Below, in pieces: positions 42,821 to 54,625 of a stretch of DNA of 64,000 nt (positions are counted from its first letter, which is position 1; each line of letters begins with the position of its first letter). The notes beneath the pieces are model-generated. The model did not search any database. It saw only the letters and a list, made by a program, of their open reading frames with translations, and was not told the origin of the DNA. This stretch comes from Puccinia triticina (taxonomy: Eukaryota > Basidiomycota > Pucciniomycetes > Pucciniales > Pucciniaceae), in NCBI RefSeq assembly GCF_026914185.1, contig NC_070574.1, positions 1,302,501 through 1,366,500 on the forward strand, read 5' to 3'. Made by a program: the position numbers and the translations under genes.

Positions 42821-45800
42821 ATGTTGAACGACACCAAAGAGGCCCCTTCTACCCATACCAGCGTCAACCTCAGCTCTCAAGTCTCGGCCTTGACCGCAAA
42901 AATCTCAATGGCGAGACTCCCCATCCTCAAGGCACCGGGATCGGATTCCAACTACTTGAATTGGAAGAAAGTGGTCCTTCGCGTACTCAAATCCGCAAAA
43001 GTCAACCACGTCCTAACCCCAGTGTCCGTCAACCTTTGACCGGCCACGTGGGACAAAGACAACAACCTAGTGTGTGCTGTCTTAGTACAGATTGTTGATG
43101 AGGCTAATCTCCGTCACCTGGCCGACGAGGATAACGCCGCAAAAATCTGGGAATCTGGGACAACCTCTCCCGTGCCCATCAAGACTCATCGACAGGCGGC
43201 CGCGTGTACTGGATCCACAAACTAGTCAACGCCCGCATGGAAGGTGATGACATTCACTCACACATTGAGTCGCTAGCAAACTCTTTTGAACGTCTGAACG
43301 CCCTCGTAACCCCCACCAAACCCCTTACTCCGGACAATGTCCACACCACTGCCCTTCTCAGCTCCATCCCCCCCGACTGGCTCCACTGCGTCTTGGCGCT
43401 CATGAATCAGGAAGGGTTTAAGGTGGAAACAATCATCTCGGCCCTGAAGAACAAGGCTATCCGCCGCGAGTCCCATGGGGACATTATTTTGGTTTCCTCA
43501 ACCAAAGCGAACTCATCCAAACCGACCCAACCAAACAACTCTTCCAAAGGCTCCCGACAAGACACCGGCAAGAAACCTCGCCGATGCCCCTTGTGCAACA
43601 GTGATTCCCATGACCTCAACTCGTGCAACAACACAAGGAAGCTCATTGCCGACCACAAAGCAGCTCAAAAAGCACGGTGGGAAGCCAGTCAACAAGGCAA
43701 GGGTCCAACTCCCCCCAAACCGGCGGCGCGAGCGGGCAGAACCTCGGCTGCCACAATAGGCCAATTTTCCCAAAAGTATGACAAAGACGACGACTCAGAC
43801 TATTCAGGTTCGGAAGTTGAAGTCACCGCAGGGAACGCAGTGGTCTCTCTCTCGATTCCCTCCGATCCAGCGCGGGGAGGGGATGCCAATATTGACTCCG
43901 GATGCTCGATGTCGATGACACCGGACATCACAGCGGTCAAACTCGCAAAACCCAACAGAACCCCTGTCAGACTAGCCAACCACTCCACGGTCAAGGCTTC
44001 TCACAAAGGCCTTCTTAAACTCCCCCTCTCCGTTGGAAAATTGGTCAAATCCCTTGTGGTTCCGTCTCTACACAAACCTCTCCTTTCGGTGGCGGCCCTT
44101 TGCGACGAAGGGCTGACAATTGTCTTCACCAAAACTTCATGCAACTTCCTTACCACCCAATTGGCTCAGATTACCGGCAAACTCGCCGGGAGAGGATACC
44201 GAAGGGGCAATCTCTACTACTTGCCCTCCGAGCCTGTGAGCTCGTATTCGTCTCTAACCCTCTCTCCAAAAACCCCAAGCAACTCTCTGATGGCATACCA
44301 TCTTTGTTTCTCACACATTGGGCTGAAACCCCTAAAATCTTTCCTCAATCCACCACTTCATACCCCTCAGCCCGCTCCTGATCCGATCCCCCCTTCAAAC
44401 CCAGACATACAAGCTCCTCCTCGTGCGCCGACACCCGATCTCCCTCTCCTGGATATACCACTCCAGCCACGTTTTGATAGGCGTTTGACAGCCTCCATCC
44501 ACGCACCCAGAAACACGGCACGCCTTCCACAAGAAATCTCTTCCAACTTCGACTCGTCAGACTCCCAGCAATCACCAGATCTCTCCATCATATCCCTGCC
44601 ACCTCTCCCACCCCCATCCCCTTCCCAAACTCCCCCTTCCTCTTCGCCTGTCCCGTCTAGATTGCCTTCCTCATCCCCCCTTCCTGCGCCTCCTCCCCCA
44701 CGTCCGTCAACTCCAAAGCCTCCATCCCCTCCGCCACAACCTCCCAAGCCAGATTCTCCTCCCCCTCGCCGCCGTTCCGGACGAGAACGCAGAGCTCCTG
44801 ACCGATACGGTCAATGGTCTAAAAACACCATAGTGAACTCCGAAATCGACACCCCCAAGACGTGGCGACAACTTCTGAAGTCCCCCAACAAGAACAAATG
44901 GCTTAAAGCTGCCGACAAAGAGTGCGCATCGCTCCTAGGTATGCAAACCTGGCGCCTGGTCCCAAGACCAGAAAAAAGGAAGATCATCAAGTCTAAATGG
45001 GTCTTCAAGGTGAAGCGCCGCCCCGATCAGTCCATCCAGAAGCTCAAAGCCCGCCTCGTTGCAATGGGCTACACTCAGGTCCAAGGACTAGACTACGACC
45101 AGGTCTTCTCTCCAACTCTGCGGCTGGAAACACTACGTCTGATTTTCTCCCTCCTTGCTTGCCGAAGCTGGCAAGGCCGTCAGGTGGATTTCAAGACGGC
45201 ATTCCTAAACGGCCATCTCGACAAACCTATTTTCATGGAGCAACCTCCTGGTTTTGAAGACCCTCAGCATCCCAATTGGGTCTGCGAAGTAAGTCGCTCT
45301 CTCTATTGACTAAAACAATCCCCCCGTCAATGGAACATAGAGCTCCACAAGGCTCTTCTGGATTTAGGCCTCAAGAACTCCAAATACAACCCGACACTCT
45401 ACTTCAAGATTCAATCCGGCCGGCTGGTTGGCGCTTTGACAACTCACGTTGACGATATCGCCATTGTGGGCGAGCCGACATTCGTTAACTTTATCATATC
45501 GGATGTAGGAAAGCAATTCAAAATTGGTGCAGATGAAGAATTGAACCACTTTCTTTCTCTAAAGATCACCCGGGACGTTCCCAACAAAACCGTCTTTCTC
45601 AACCAGTCTCACTACATCACAGAAATCGCTGGTCGTTTCCTAGACGGTCCTCACATCTCAGTAGCCATTCCCACCAACACCAATTTTAAAAACCTCTGTC
45701 ATCAAAAGCCGGAAGATCAACCGTCACCAGGCCCCTATCCTCAACTGATCGGCTCCCTTCTCTGGGTGTCGCAATGCACCCGCTCAGACATATCCTTTGC

Positions 45801-46344
45801 GGTGAACAGACTATCCCAGCACTTACGGGATCCTTTGGCGGCTCACTGGCACGCCGCTCTTCGTATCCTACACTACCTAGTCTTGACGAAGGATCTCAAA
45901 CTCAAGCTTGGCGGTCACCTCTCTCTTTCCGGCTTCTTGGACTCGGATTGGGCGGAAGACCGCGATGACAGACACTCAACGTCCGCATACACCTACCGAG
46001 TGGGTGACGGAGCCATCTCATGGAAATCCCGCAAACAGGCAACAGTCTCCCTATCCAGTACGGAGGCGGAATACAAGGCACTCTCCGATTCCTGTAAGGA
46101 GGGTCTTTGGCTTCAACACCTCCTCACCAAACTCTGCTTACGCCCCGACACGGCCATACCCCTTCACGTCGATAGCGAGGGAGCAGAAGCTTTGGCGAAA
46201 AATCCAGAGCACCACGCAAGGACTAAACACATACATGCTTGATATCACTTCATCCGGGCATGTGTTCAGGACGGTGCCATCACACTCCTTCACGTCTCCA
46301 CCAAGGAAATGCTAGCGGATATGCTCACAAAGCCTCTGCCTTAA
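42821..46344 (+). pseudogene. Copia-2 Gag-Pol lacking the integrase core
   Basis: ATG 42821 (MLNDTKEAPSTHTSV). Gag continues past TGA at 43037 and a frameshift near 43150, then runs in one 701-codon frame (43204-45309). A zinc-knuckle-like motif, CPLCNSDSHDLNSC, lies near 43590 and the protease motif, NIDSGCSMSMT, near 43890. A pre-integrase remnant (YHLCFSHIGLKPLKSFL) is joined in frame to a Pro/Ser-rich linker (about 44345-44770), so the catalytic integrase is gone. RT begins WRLVPRPEKRKIIKSKWVFK, has QVDFKTAFLNGHLD, then TGA at 45307 where YGLKQ is expected, and THVDDIAIV. RNase H has SLSSTEAEYKALSD, with TGA at 46240 replacing an expected Arg. It ends LTKPLP at 46344. Confidence 0.9.
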
Positions 46345-46579
46345 GTTGCACTGGAAAAACACCGGTCCCTGTTTGGCATAGTTCCCTAAATTCTTCTTCC
46401 CGTCTCCTTTCCCCATTCCTACTTCTCATCTACTCTTTCCTTCCTTTTCCCAACTTCCTTCTCCCTCCTTCCTCCTCCCCATTCCTACTTCTTATCTACT
46501 CTTTCCTTCCTTTTTCTAACTTCCTTCTCTCTCTCTCTTATCTTTCTTTTCTTTTCTATTATTGTCTTTGTCCATGTAG

Positions 46580-46594
46580 GTAGCAAGGGGGGGG
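46580..46594 (+). promoter_or_regulatory. Copia-2 polypurine tract
   Basis: GTAGCAAGGGGGGGG ends where the 3' LTR begins at 46595, the position used to prime plus-strand synthesis. Confidence 0.7.
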
Positions 46595-46692
46595 TGTTAA
46601 GATTACAGGTCTAGCTCTTCCATCTTATGTTTTTTTGTCTAGTTGTGTGCTACATACATGTCTCTCATATTTCACTCAGATGTCACAGATTG
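46595..46692 (+). repeat. Copia-2 3' LTR, left piece
   Basis: The first 98 bp of the LTR, ending with the GATTG (46688-46692) that was duplicated on insertion of the gypsy element. Confidence 0.9.
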
Positions 46693-48521
46693 TGTCAGCC
46701 TGTAGGTAACTAACCGTGTCTGAGAGGGTTGTTACTAGCAAGATGATAGTGTAATTTGCCAAGGATGGGCCAATGGGTTCGTGGTAAGACCTGTAAAAGG
46801 TTTCACTCTATCAGTAATCTTGACTGAGAGGCTTGCTCAATTAAGGCGCATCCAGATCAACACAGGGTGTTAATAGGCATCCAAGGAATAACTCAACTTG
46901 GGTTCGTGGTTTTACCTACAGAAACACCAGGAAAAAAAAGTAGTCACTTGATGGCAAGTGACATGACACAGCTTTGTTTTCAGCTCCAACACTGCTCCAA
47001 TGTTGCTCCTCTCCACCAGCACATCTAGGGCTCACATGATAGGTGTCAGGATCAAAGCACTCAATGTGAAAAAACCATATGATGCTCAGCTTTTGCCCTG
47101 GCCCAGCTGATGCTCAGCTTTTACCCTGGCTCAGCTGATGCTCAGTTTTTCCCCTGGCCCAGCTGATGCTCAGCTTTGGAACTGGCCACCTGATGATCAT
47201 CTTTGGCCCTGGCACAGCTGATGCTCAGCCTTGTCCATGGCTCAGCTGATGCTCAGCTTTGGCCCTAGCCTAGCTGATTTTCAGCTCTGGACCTGTCCAA
47301 GCTGATTCCCATATTTTTCCCTGGCCTGGCTCAGCTGATACTCAGCACGCTCAGCATCAGCTGGCCAGCAAGCCCAGGACTGGGCCAAAGCTGAGCATCA
47401 GCTGGGACAGGACTAGGAGAAGGCTGAGCAAGGACTGGTACAAAGCTGAGCATCAGCTGCGCCAGGACTAGTACAAAGCTGAGTATCACCTGGGCAATGA
47501 CTGGTCAAAAGGCTTTATTCCAATTCTGAGAGTAAGCTGCGTGAAAAAGCTGAGTATGAGCTGGGCAGAAAAGCTGAGTATGAACTGGGTGCCAAAGCTG
47601 AGTATCAGCTGAACAGAACTGATGATCAGTTGGGCTCATCAAAAACTGAACAGGACCTCCTTGGTAAATTTTGGAAGTTGAGGAGATGGTTGGGAGATTG
47701 GGGTAGATATTGGATAGATATTGGATAGATGGTGGGTAGCTGGCTGGAGCTGGTGTAATGTCACTTGTCATCAACTGACTATTTTATTTTCCTGGTGAAA
47801 GGTAAGGGTAATCAAGAGTTGAGAGTATTCCTGAATTGAATGATGGTTGAGAATGAAGGCACTGTTTAACTATGTATGTGTTAAACCTTGCTATAATAAT
47901 ATTCTGAGGGATAAACAGTCCTGGGGGGCATGTTTATATATAGAAGGGAATGAGCAGGAGGGAACATGAGGCGCTTGGAGGCGCTTCAGGACCAGGGGGG
48001 AACTGGAAGCGCTCAAGGGAAGCAGATCCTCATGAGGATCAACATTGGAAAAGATCAGGGCAGTGTAATGATCAGTACTGATCCTGGATCAGTAGCTGTG
48101 TACACTAGCTGATCATAACCAATCATTGATTCCATTCAGTGCTCTTTGAATTGGATTACATCATGTATTGTTTATGTATTTATATCATAACCAATATGTT
48201 ATGTAAATAGGTACTGAGGCGTAACAGGGGATAAATGAGTGATACCTGTCTTGGTGTATTTCACGTGTACAGTAATATTACAATGTATTGTAATCTTACT
48301 GTTGCACGTAACTTAACTCTCATAACAGCAGTACATTATGGTAACTGTATTTAACTATGGTTATCTGTAATGTAATGTATAACAGGAGTACATTCTTAAG
48401 CTTGTATCTAATGATATACATATGTAATAAAGGCGTAAAAAGGAATGTACTATATGTAATGTGAACAATTGCAGGTACTTGGTACGTGTAAGGTACTGTG
48501 ACATGTACTCTGTGGCTGACA
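46693..48521 (-). repeat. Chromovirus 3' LTR, carrying a CACTA-type miniature element
   Basis: TGTCAGCCTGTAGG ... GTGGCTGACA. Length without the insert and its AAA duplication is 953 bp, equal to the other LTR. The polypurine tract (minus strand, GGAGGGAGGAAG) abuts it at 48522-48533. Confidence 0.95.
46925..47797. mobile_element. CACTA-type miniature transposon, 873 bp
   Basis: Terminal inverted repeats of about 40 bp start CACCAGGAAAA and end TTTTCCTGGTG. A 3 bp duplication AAA flanks it (46922-46924 and 47798-47800); the other LTR shows the empty site CAGAAAGG. The interior has subterminal arrays of a roughly 30 bp word, CAGCTGATGCTCAGCTTT on the left and its inverse AAAGCTGAGCATCAGCTG on the right. 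CAC ends, 3 bp duplication and inverted subterminal arrays are the CACTA/EnSpm signature. It encodes nothing. Confidence 0.93.
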
Positions 48522-48539
48522 CTTCCTCCCTCCAAAAAA
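48522..48539 (-). promoter_or_regulatory. Chromovirus polypurine tract
   Basis: On the minus strand the sequence TTTTTTGGAGGGAGGAAG ends exactly at the 3' LTR boundary, where plus-strand DNA priming takes place in Ty3/gypsy elements. Confidence 0.75.
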
Positions 48540-48553
48540 GGCTGATCAAAGAA

Positions 48554-51500
48554 TCAAAGATTTCTTTTATCAGCTCTGTATTGTCTGAGGACTTTTTCAG
48601 AGTCTGGAATTTGGTCAGTAGTGAGCCATTCATCTTCTTTAGAACCACTATATCTAACTAGATATTGTTTAATGTCCACATTGTTTTTTCTGATTTTTCT
48701 GTGTTGTAAAACCTTCTTTATTTTCACAACTTCTTTCTCCAGTCTTGGAATTACAACTTTAATGTTGTCTTTCCTTAAAGGGAAATTTTCATTGTTACTA
48801 GGCACGTAAGGTTTGATTAAACTAACAGGAAAAGTAGGATGTTTTCTTTCTAATTCACCTGTCAGTATGACTTCAACAGCATTCTTTCCGTGTAAGGCTT
48901 TAATAACAAATGGTCCTACAAATGAGTCTCTCAATTTCTTAGGGCCAGTTAGGTTGGTGAAGTTAAATGTAGAAATAAGAACTTCTTCTCCAACTTTAAA
49001 CTGATGAGGTTTATGAGTCTTGTCCCATCTAGTTTTGTTGTATTCAAATTATTTTTTAATGCATTCTGCTGCGTAATTAGCTGTCTTAGTCATCATTTGA
49101 TGGAAGTCTGCTGCATTAGGATGTATTGTTACAGATTTAGATAAAACTAAGTCTTTGGGGAACCATGGAATCCATCCTCTTTCTAATTCAAAAGGAGTCA
49201 TATTGGTAGAGCTATGTTTGCTGGAATTGTAGGCAAACTCAAGGGCTGGTAAGAGTGAGCACCAATCATGAGTATAATTGTCTTTGTCCTTAAATTCCAA
49301 TCCATAGGCACAATATCTTCTGATCATGTCTTCAAGAGTTTGAATCATTCTTTCAGCTAATCCATCAGTCTGTGGGTGATAAGCTGTGGAGAAATTTAAT
49401 TGTGTACCACATAGATCATAAAGTCCTCTCCAGAATTCTGACGTAAATTTAGGATCTCTGTCTGTAATAATGTATCTTGGGCATCCTACATCAGCAATTA
49501 TCTTTTGCCAAAACAACATAGCTATATCAAAGGCTGTATTCTCTTTATGACATGGAAGGAATTTGGTTCTTTTGGAAAATCTGTCTACTACCACTAGTAC
49601 TGAATTATAGTTATCTTGTCCTGCAGGAGGTAATCCTGTAACAAAATCCATATTAATGACAGACCATCTTTCAGTAGGTTCTTCAATTTCCTGTAATAGT
49701 CCATATCTCTTTCCTGTAGCTTTGTTGGCTTTTTGGCACCTTTCACAAGATTCACAGTAGTCCTTGGTTTCATTCTTAAAGTTTGGCCACCATGCAATGT
49801 GCTTTACTCTCTCTGTAGTGCGCTCTACGGAGAAATGCCCAGCAGTGATATTATCATGGCATTCTCTAAGAAATAAATTAATATGTTCTCTTTGCACCAG
49901 TACTACCACACTAGTATGTTTGGTTCTATGGTAAAGTAATCCATCAAGAAGGGAAAATCTGTCTTCTCTAAAAGCTGTAGCCCAGGGTTCTTCTAATGAG
50001 TTAATTAAATCCATATTCTTATACTAACTCTGTAGTATTTCTTTGATGGTAGAAGTATTCTTATTGGTATCATAGGATTTTCTGATTTCATCCCAGAATT
50101 CTTCTTCCATTTCACATACATGTAAACCAAGGATATCATAATTTTCTGAAGGAGCATCATATGCAGGATTATCTTCATCATTCTCAAGGGGAAATAAAGC
50201 CATGATTCTTGCAGCAATTTCTCCGTCCCACGCTGGGTTCTCTGGTAAATTTTCTAGAGACCATCTGCTAAGACCATCCGCAATTTTCTGGATATTTCCA
50301 GCTCTGTGGATAATAGTCATGCTTCCTCTCCAGATTTGAATAGCAATTTGCCATCTAAGCATATGTCTATTGGGAGTTTTCATACCTAAGAGACTTTTAA
50401 GGGCTATGCAATCAGTAATGACTTCAAAGTCACATCCATCCAAATAGTAGTACAATTTTTCAAGTGCCCATACCAGACAAAGACATTCTAGCTGGCTGGC
50501 TCCATATCTTTTCTCACTGTCTTTCAAGGTGCGTGAAATGTAGCATATGACTCCTTCTCTGGGGACTTCAAAATCCTGTATCTGATGTAATGCAGCGCCT
50601 AAACCTTCCATGCTGGCATCTACATATAATCTGTAAGGTTTATGGGGATCAGGCATGAACAGTATTGGTGCTGATGTAAGTTTTTCTCTCATTAAATTAA
50701 AAGCTTCCACTCTAGTAGTTGTCATCTCAAAGGCAGTGTTGGGACTACTGAGTTGGTAAAGTGGGCCACTTATTTTTGCAAAATCCTTAATGTGTTGTCT
50801 ATAGTAACTTGCAAAACCTAAGAATGACTGTACTTCCTTCAGGTTAGTTGGCATAGGTTTGAGCAAAACAGCTGCTACTTTATTCATATCTATAGCTATA
50901 CTGAGTCCTGATACTATATGTCCTAGAGCTTTAAGTTCTTGAAATCCAAATTGGCATTTACTCATTGATATTTTCATGTTCATTTTAATTACTCTTTCTA
51001 AGACTATGGTCAACTTCTTGAGGTGTTCTTCCCAGTCTTGGCTGAATATGATAATGTCATCAATGTAAATTATAAGCCATCCCTCACGTAATTCTCTGTG
51101 GAATTCAGTATCCATCATTCTCTGGAAGTGAGATGGTGCATTTTTAATTCCAAAGGGCATTCTGAGATATTCATAAATACCCATATGTAATATGATGCGC
51201 AACAAATGTCTACTGTCTTCATGAATTACATTTTGGTGAAATCCTTTTAGTACATCCATGCAGGTAATAAATTTTGCATTCTTGAGTTGCGTGATTGCTT
51301 CACTAATCTTGGGCATAGGATACCTATCAGGAATAGTGTAGGTATTGAGGGCTCTAAAATCACCAACCATCCTGGACTTATCATTATGCCACACAATGAT
51401 TACAGGTGTTGTAACTTCCACATTCTCATTTGCGCCAACCTTGCGCAGAACTTTCATTCTAACTAATTCATTTACATGTTGTTGCAAGGCTTCTCTGCTT

Positions 51501-54058
51501 CTAGGGGATGCTGGGTAGGAGGCTTTTCTCAAAGCTGGTGGATAAGGTCTGGAAGTATTAAGATTGATTCTTACTTCATGTCCTTTAACGCATCCAAAGG
51601 GTTCATCAGCTGTAGCAAAGGCCAATTTATGTTTATGTAGTAATGAGACTAATTTGTCTGTTTGTTCTGGTGTCAGATCTGGTGAAATTCTGGCGTCAGA
51701 TATGGTGTTAGAGAATTTTGAGGCTTCCACAGCATTACATTCTAGTTGCTCTAATGTAAATTTTTCCGTAATTCCTAGTTCAAATTTAGTCAAGAGATCT
51801 CCATCAATTGTAAAGTATCTGCCATTACTGTTAATGACGTCAATACCATAATTAATAATGTAATCATTACCAAGGATAATGTATTTCATCTTGAAATCTG
51901 CCATTACTACTAGCTCAACTGTAATTTGTACACTAGGTCTTGTGTGAGGGAAAATAATATCTAGAGTAATGATAACTAGTGGGGACAATTTGCTATTGCA
52001 GCTGTAGAATTTCTCCTTCTTGACTGGGGATAGCTTGGTCTTCCAGTCAGGCATAATAGTGTCTAATAATTTGGGGCTAATTATTGAACAGAATGCTCCG
52101 CCATCAATGAGACATTTGAGTTTATACTTGTTACATAGTATATTAGTAGTGTTGGTTCCTCCTGTAGTGTGCATATTACCTACTTGGTCAGGTTTAACTA
52201 CTGGTAACTTCCTAATATTATGTGGGGCTTTATCCTCTGGGATCTTGGAAATATTAGATATAAGCCTGTCTGCTTTACATGTAATGGCGTGATTAGAATT
52301 GCTTGCTGATTCATCATCTGAGTCATCAGAATCACTAGGAAGGGATTCTCCTGAGGAAATGCTAATAGTGTCACATGGTAATTGGTTATCTTCACTCTGA
52401 ATCACTGATATCTTCTTGCTGATCTTCTTGGGACATTTGGTAGACTTATGCCCAGTCTTACCACATTCATAGCATGTAATTTCTTTAGGAGCTGCTGGTT
52501 CTTTGGTCTCAGGTCTCTTATCTTTGTAATTGTCTCTTCTGCTTGTTTTGCTTCTAGCTTTGTCTTTCTTACAAACATTCACTATACTTTCAAGTTGGTT
52601 AATGAATTCTGAAGTGTCATCATTAGTTCTGATAGCTAGGCGCATTTTGTACTCAGTTTTGGGGTCAAGTTGAGACAGTAATTTATCATTGATAGATTGG
52701 TTATCCAAGTGTCTTTCCACAGCTTGTATCCTGTTAACTTGGCTGGTAACCCATTCAGAAGGCTCAGTCTCACCATACACGTCAAATTTAGATCTTCTAA
52801 AAGCATCTCTGACTTTTCTTTTCCATTCAGGGGAGCTATATTTCTTAATGATTTCTGCTTTCCAGAAAGCCCAATCTTTTGGTCCTTGAACTTCTTTCTT
52901 TCTATTGTTGTACCATATGTTTGCTGGTCCTGTAAATAATGAATTAAGTTTGGAACAAATGATTTGATCTGGTGCATTTGTATCATCCTGTAAACTGTCA
53001 ATCCATTCTATAAATTTGTAATGGTCATATTCTCCTTTGCCAGAAAATGTGGCCCATTCACTTATTTTGGGTAAATTGGCTAATACTAATTTATGAATGG
53101 CTTTGTCCTCTTCATTTGTTGGAAAATTACGTGGAGTAGAAGATGTTGTTCTTCTGTTGGGAGTTGGTAGTGGAATTTCTACATCACTATCATCTGAATC
53201 TGAATTTTCTGCTTTGTGAGATGGGGAGTTCACATTAGGTGCTCTGTCAGATTTCACTCTTGTTGAACTGCTGCTGGCCTGCATATGGGGTGGAGTATCT
53301 TTATTCACGCTCTCTTTCACTGGGGGATTAGGTGATGAGTGTCCAATATTGTTAATAGAATTTATTACTTGTAAAATTATAGTTTCCAATTTATCTTGTT
53401 TTGATGCTGTGTCCGTGGTTTGCTTCTCAAACCTGTTTACTACATCTTCAAATGTGGTAAATTGTGATGTAATTTTATCTTTAGTATCATTCTGCAGGGT
53501 TCTGAATCGTGATTCTAACAAATTCAATTTCTGTAATATTTCTTGGTTGGTATTTTCTTGGTCTTCAACCAATTCTTCAGTTCTAGCCAGGGATCTAGTA
53601 ACTTGGGTACTCAATATTTCAAGAGCAGAGGGCGCTTCATCAAGCTTCTTATCCATACTCTCCAATTTATTCAAGATGACAGTAAAGGCATCATCTTCTG
53701 AATTTACTTGCTCATCTACACGCTGTGTAACTTTGTGGCACAATTTCTTAAGATCTGATGACAGTTCTTTGTTACTTTGCGTAATTCTTTCTACAACAAA
53801 GTTAAGATTCTCTGTGTACACATGTAGAGCAGTTCTGAAAGGAGTATCTGGATTGTTAACAACATTTAGAATTTCTGGGACATGTGATGCGTGTTCAGAA
53901 CCAGAGTTACTATTACTACTAAAAAAGTGGGAACTATTTAAGGATCTAGGTCCATCTGACGCTCTTGGCGGGCTATTTTGCCTTGCTCCAGATGTTGATA
54001 AGTGCCTTGGAGGGATCTGCCCAGGCGTATCATTTCTTCGTAAATTTGACTGCGCCAT
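48554..54058 (-). pseudogene. Chromovirus Gag-Pol: one 1,834-codon frame with two stops
   Basis: A single frame from ATG 54058 (MAQSNLRRNDTPGQIPPRH) to 48554, interrupted only by TAG at 50024-50026 and TAA at 49049-49051. Order: coiled-coil N-terminus; Gag (WATFSGKGEYDHYKFIEWID near residue 340); zinc knuckle CYECGKTGHKSTKCPK near 535; protease KCLIDGGAFCSIIS (DGGA instead of the usual DSGA/DTGA); RT with YLRMPFGIKNAPSHFQ and YIDDIIIFSQ; RNase H YRLYVDASMEGLGAAL; integrase with HHCC zinc finger, MDFVTGLP, ITDRDPKFTS and ERMIQTLED, all three acidic residues kept; and a C-terminal chromodomain (EVVKIKKVLQHRKIRK, YLVRYSGSKEDEW). Stops may be mutations or sites of readthrough. It is otherwise complete. 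Confidence 0.93.
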
Positions 54059-54151
54059 TGTTGATTGCGCCCCGTATTCCGCGGGTGTCTGGAATTCACA
54101 TTTCTCCCCCTGCGTGATTGGGGTCTTGAAGCTGGTCTGCGGCGCGGCGGG

Positions 54152-54589
54152 CTACTTAATGGAGAGTGGTTTTGTCTGCGGGACGGCTGGTGGATTAGGA
54201 GGGATTCTGAACTGATCTCCATTGGATTCCAATCCTTTGTCCTCTTCAAGGTGGATGTTAATCCTTTGAGATCTATCATCGCCTGGAAATCCGCCCGGCA
54301 ATACTTGAGATGCGCTATTATTGCCGCGTGGCTGCTGCGGTTGCGCACGTCCTTGAGCCACGTCTTGTAGCCTTTCATCCTGTAATAGTAGCGCTCGAAC
54401 TTCTCTTCCGTCAAGACTGTTAGGAGAAGATAGATTCTTAGTTTTTCCTTTCTTTGTAGCGTATATAATTTTATCTGCTACAGGTTGTTTAGCAGGTGGA
54501 AGAACTGACGCATGTGGAAATCCTCTGCCTGGGTCTGATGAGCGGGTTCTTCCATTATAACCTCGAGTTTTGAGAGAAGGAGGAGACAT
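54152..54589 (-). CDS. Chromovirus leader ORF c (145 aa), overlapping another frame
   Basis: ATG 54589 (MSPPSLKTRGYNGRTRSSDP). Overlapping it in another frame, 54414-53938 is also open (158 aa) and reads EEKFERYYYRMKGYKTWLKD, followed by an Arg/Ser/Pro-rich tail that overlaps the Gag start by about 120 bp. A possible acceptor (CTCCTAACAG) precedes the second frame, so splicing could join upstream exons to it. I cannot tell which frame is used. Neither has a recognised domain; both lie between the 5' LTR and gag on the coding strand. Confidence 0.4.
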   Translation of the reverse strand: MSPPSLKTRGYNGRTRSSDPGRGFPHASVLPPAKQPVADKIIYATKKGKTKNLSSPNSLDGREVRALLLQDERLQDVAQGRAQPQQPRGNNSASQVLPGGFPGDDRSQRINIHLEEDKGLESNGDQFRIPPNPPAVPQTKPLSIK

Positions 54590-54625
54590 AATAGAAGTAT
54601 TTTGGTTCAGTAGGTATTTTTGTTT

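Noticed and set aside
42403..43098. 231-codon frame across the Copia-2 LTR and leader
   Set aside because: It runs through the LTR end and primer-binding site; the real gag frame starts at 42821 in another phase.
53349..54215. 288-codon plus-strand open frame
   Set aside because: It is antisense to the well-supported chromovirus Gag region.
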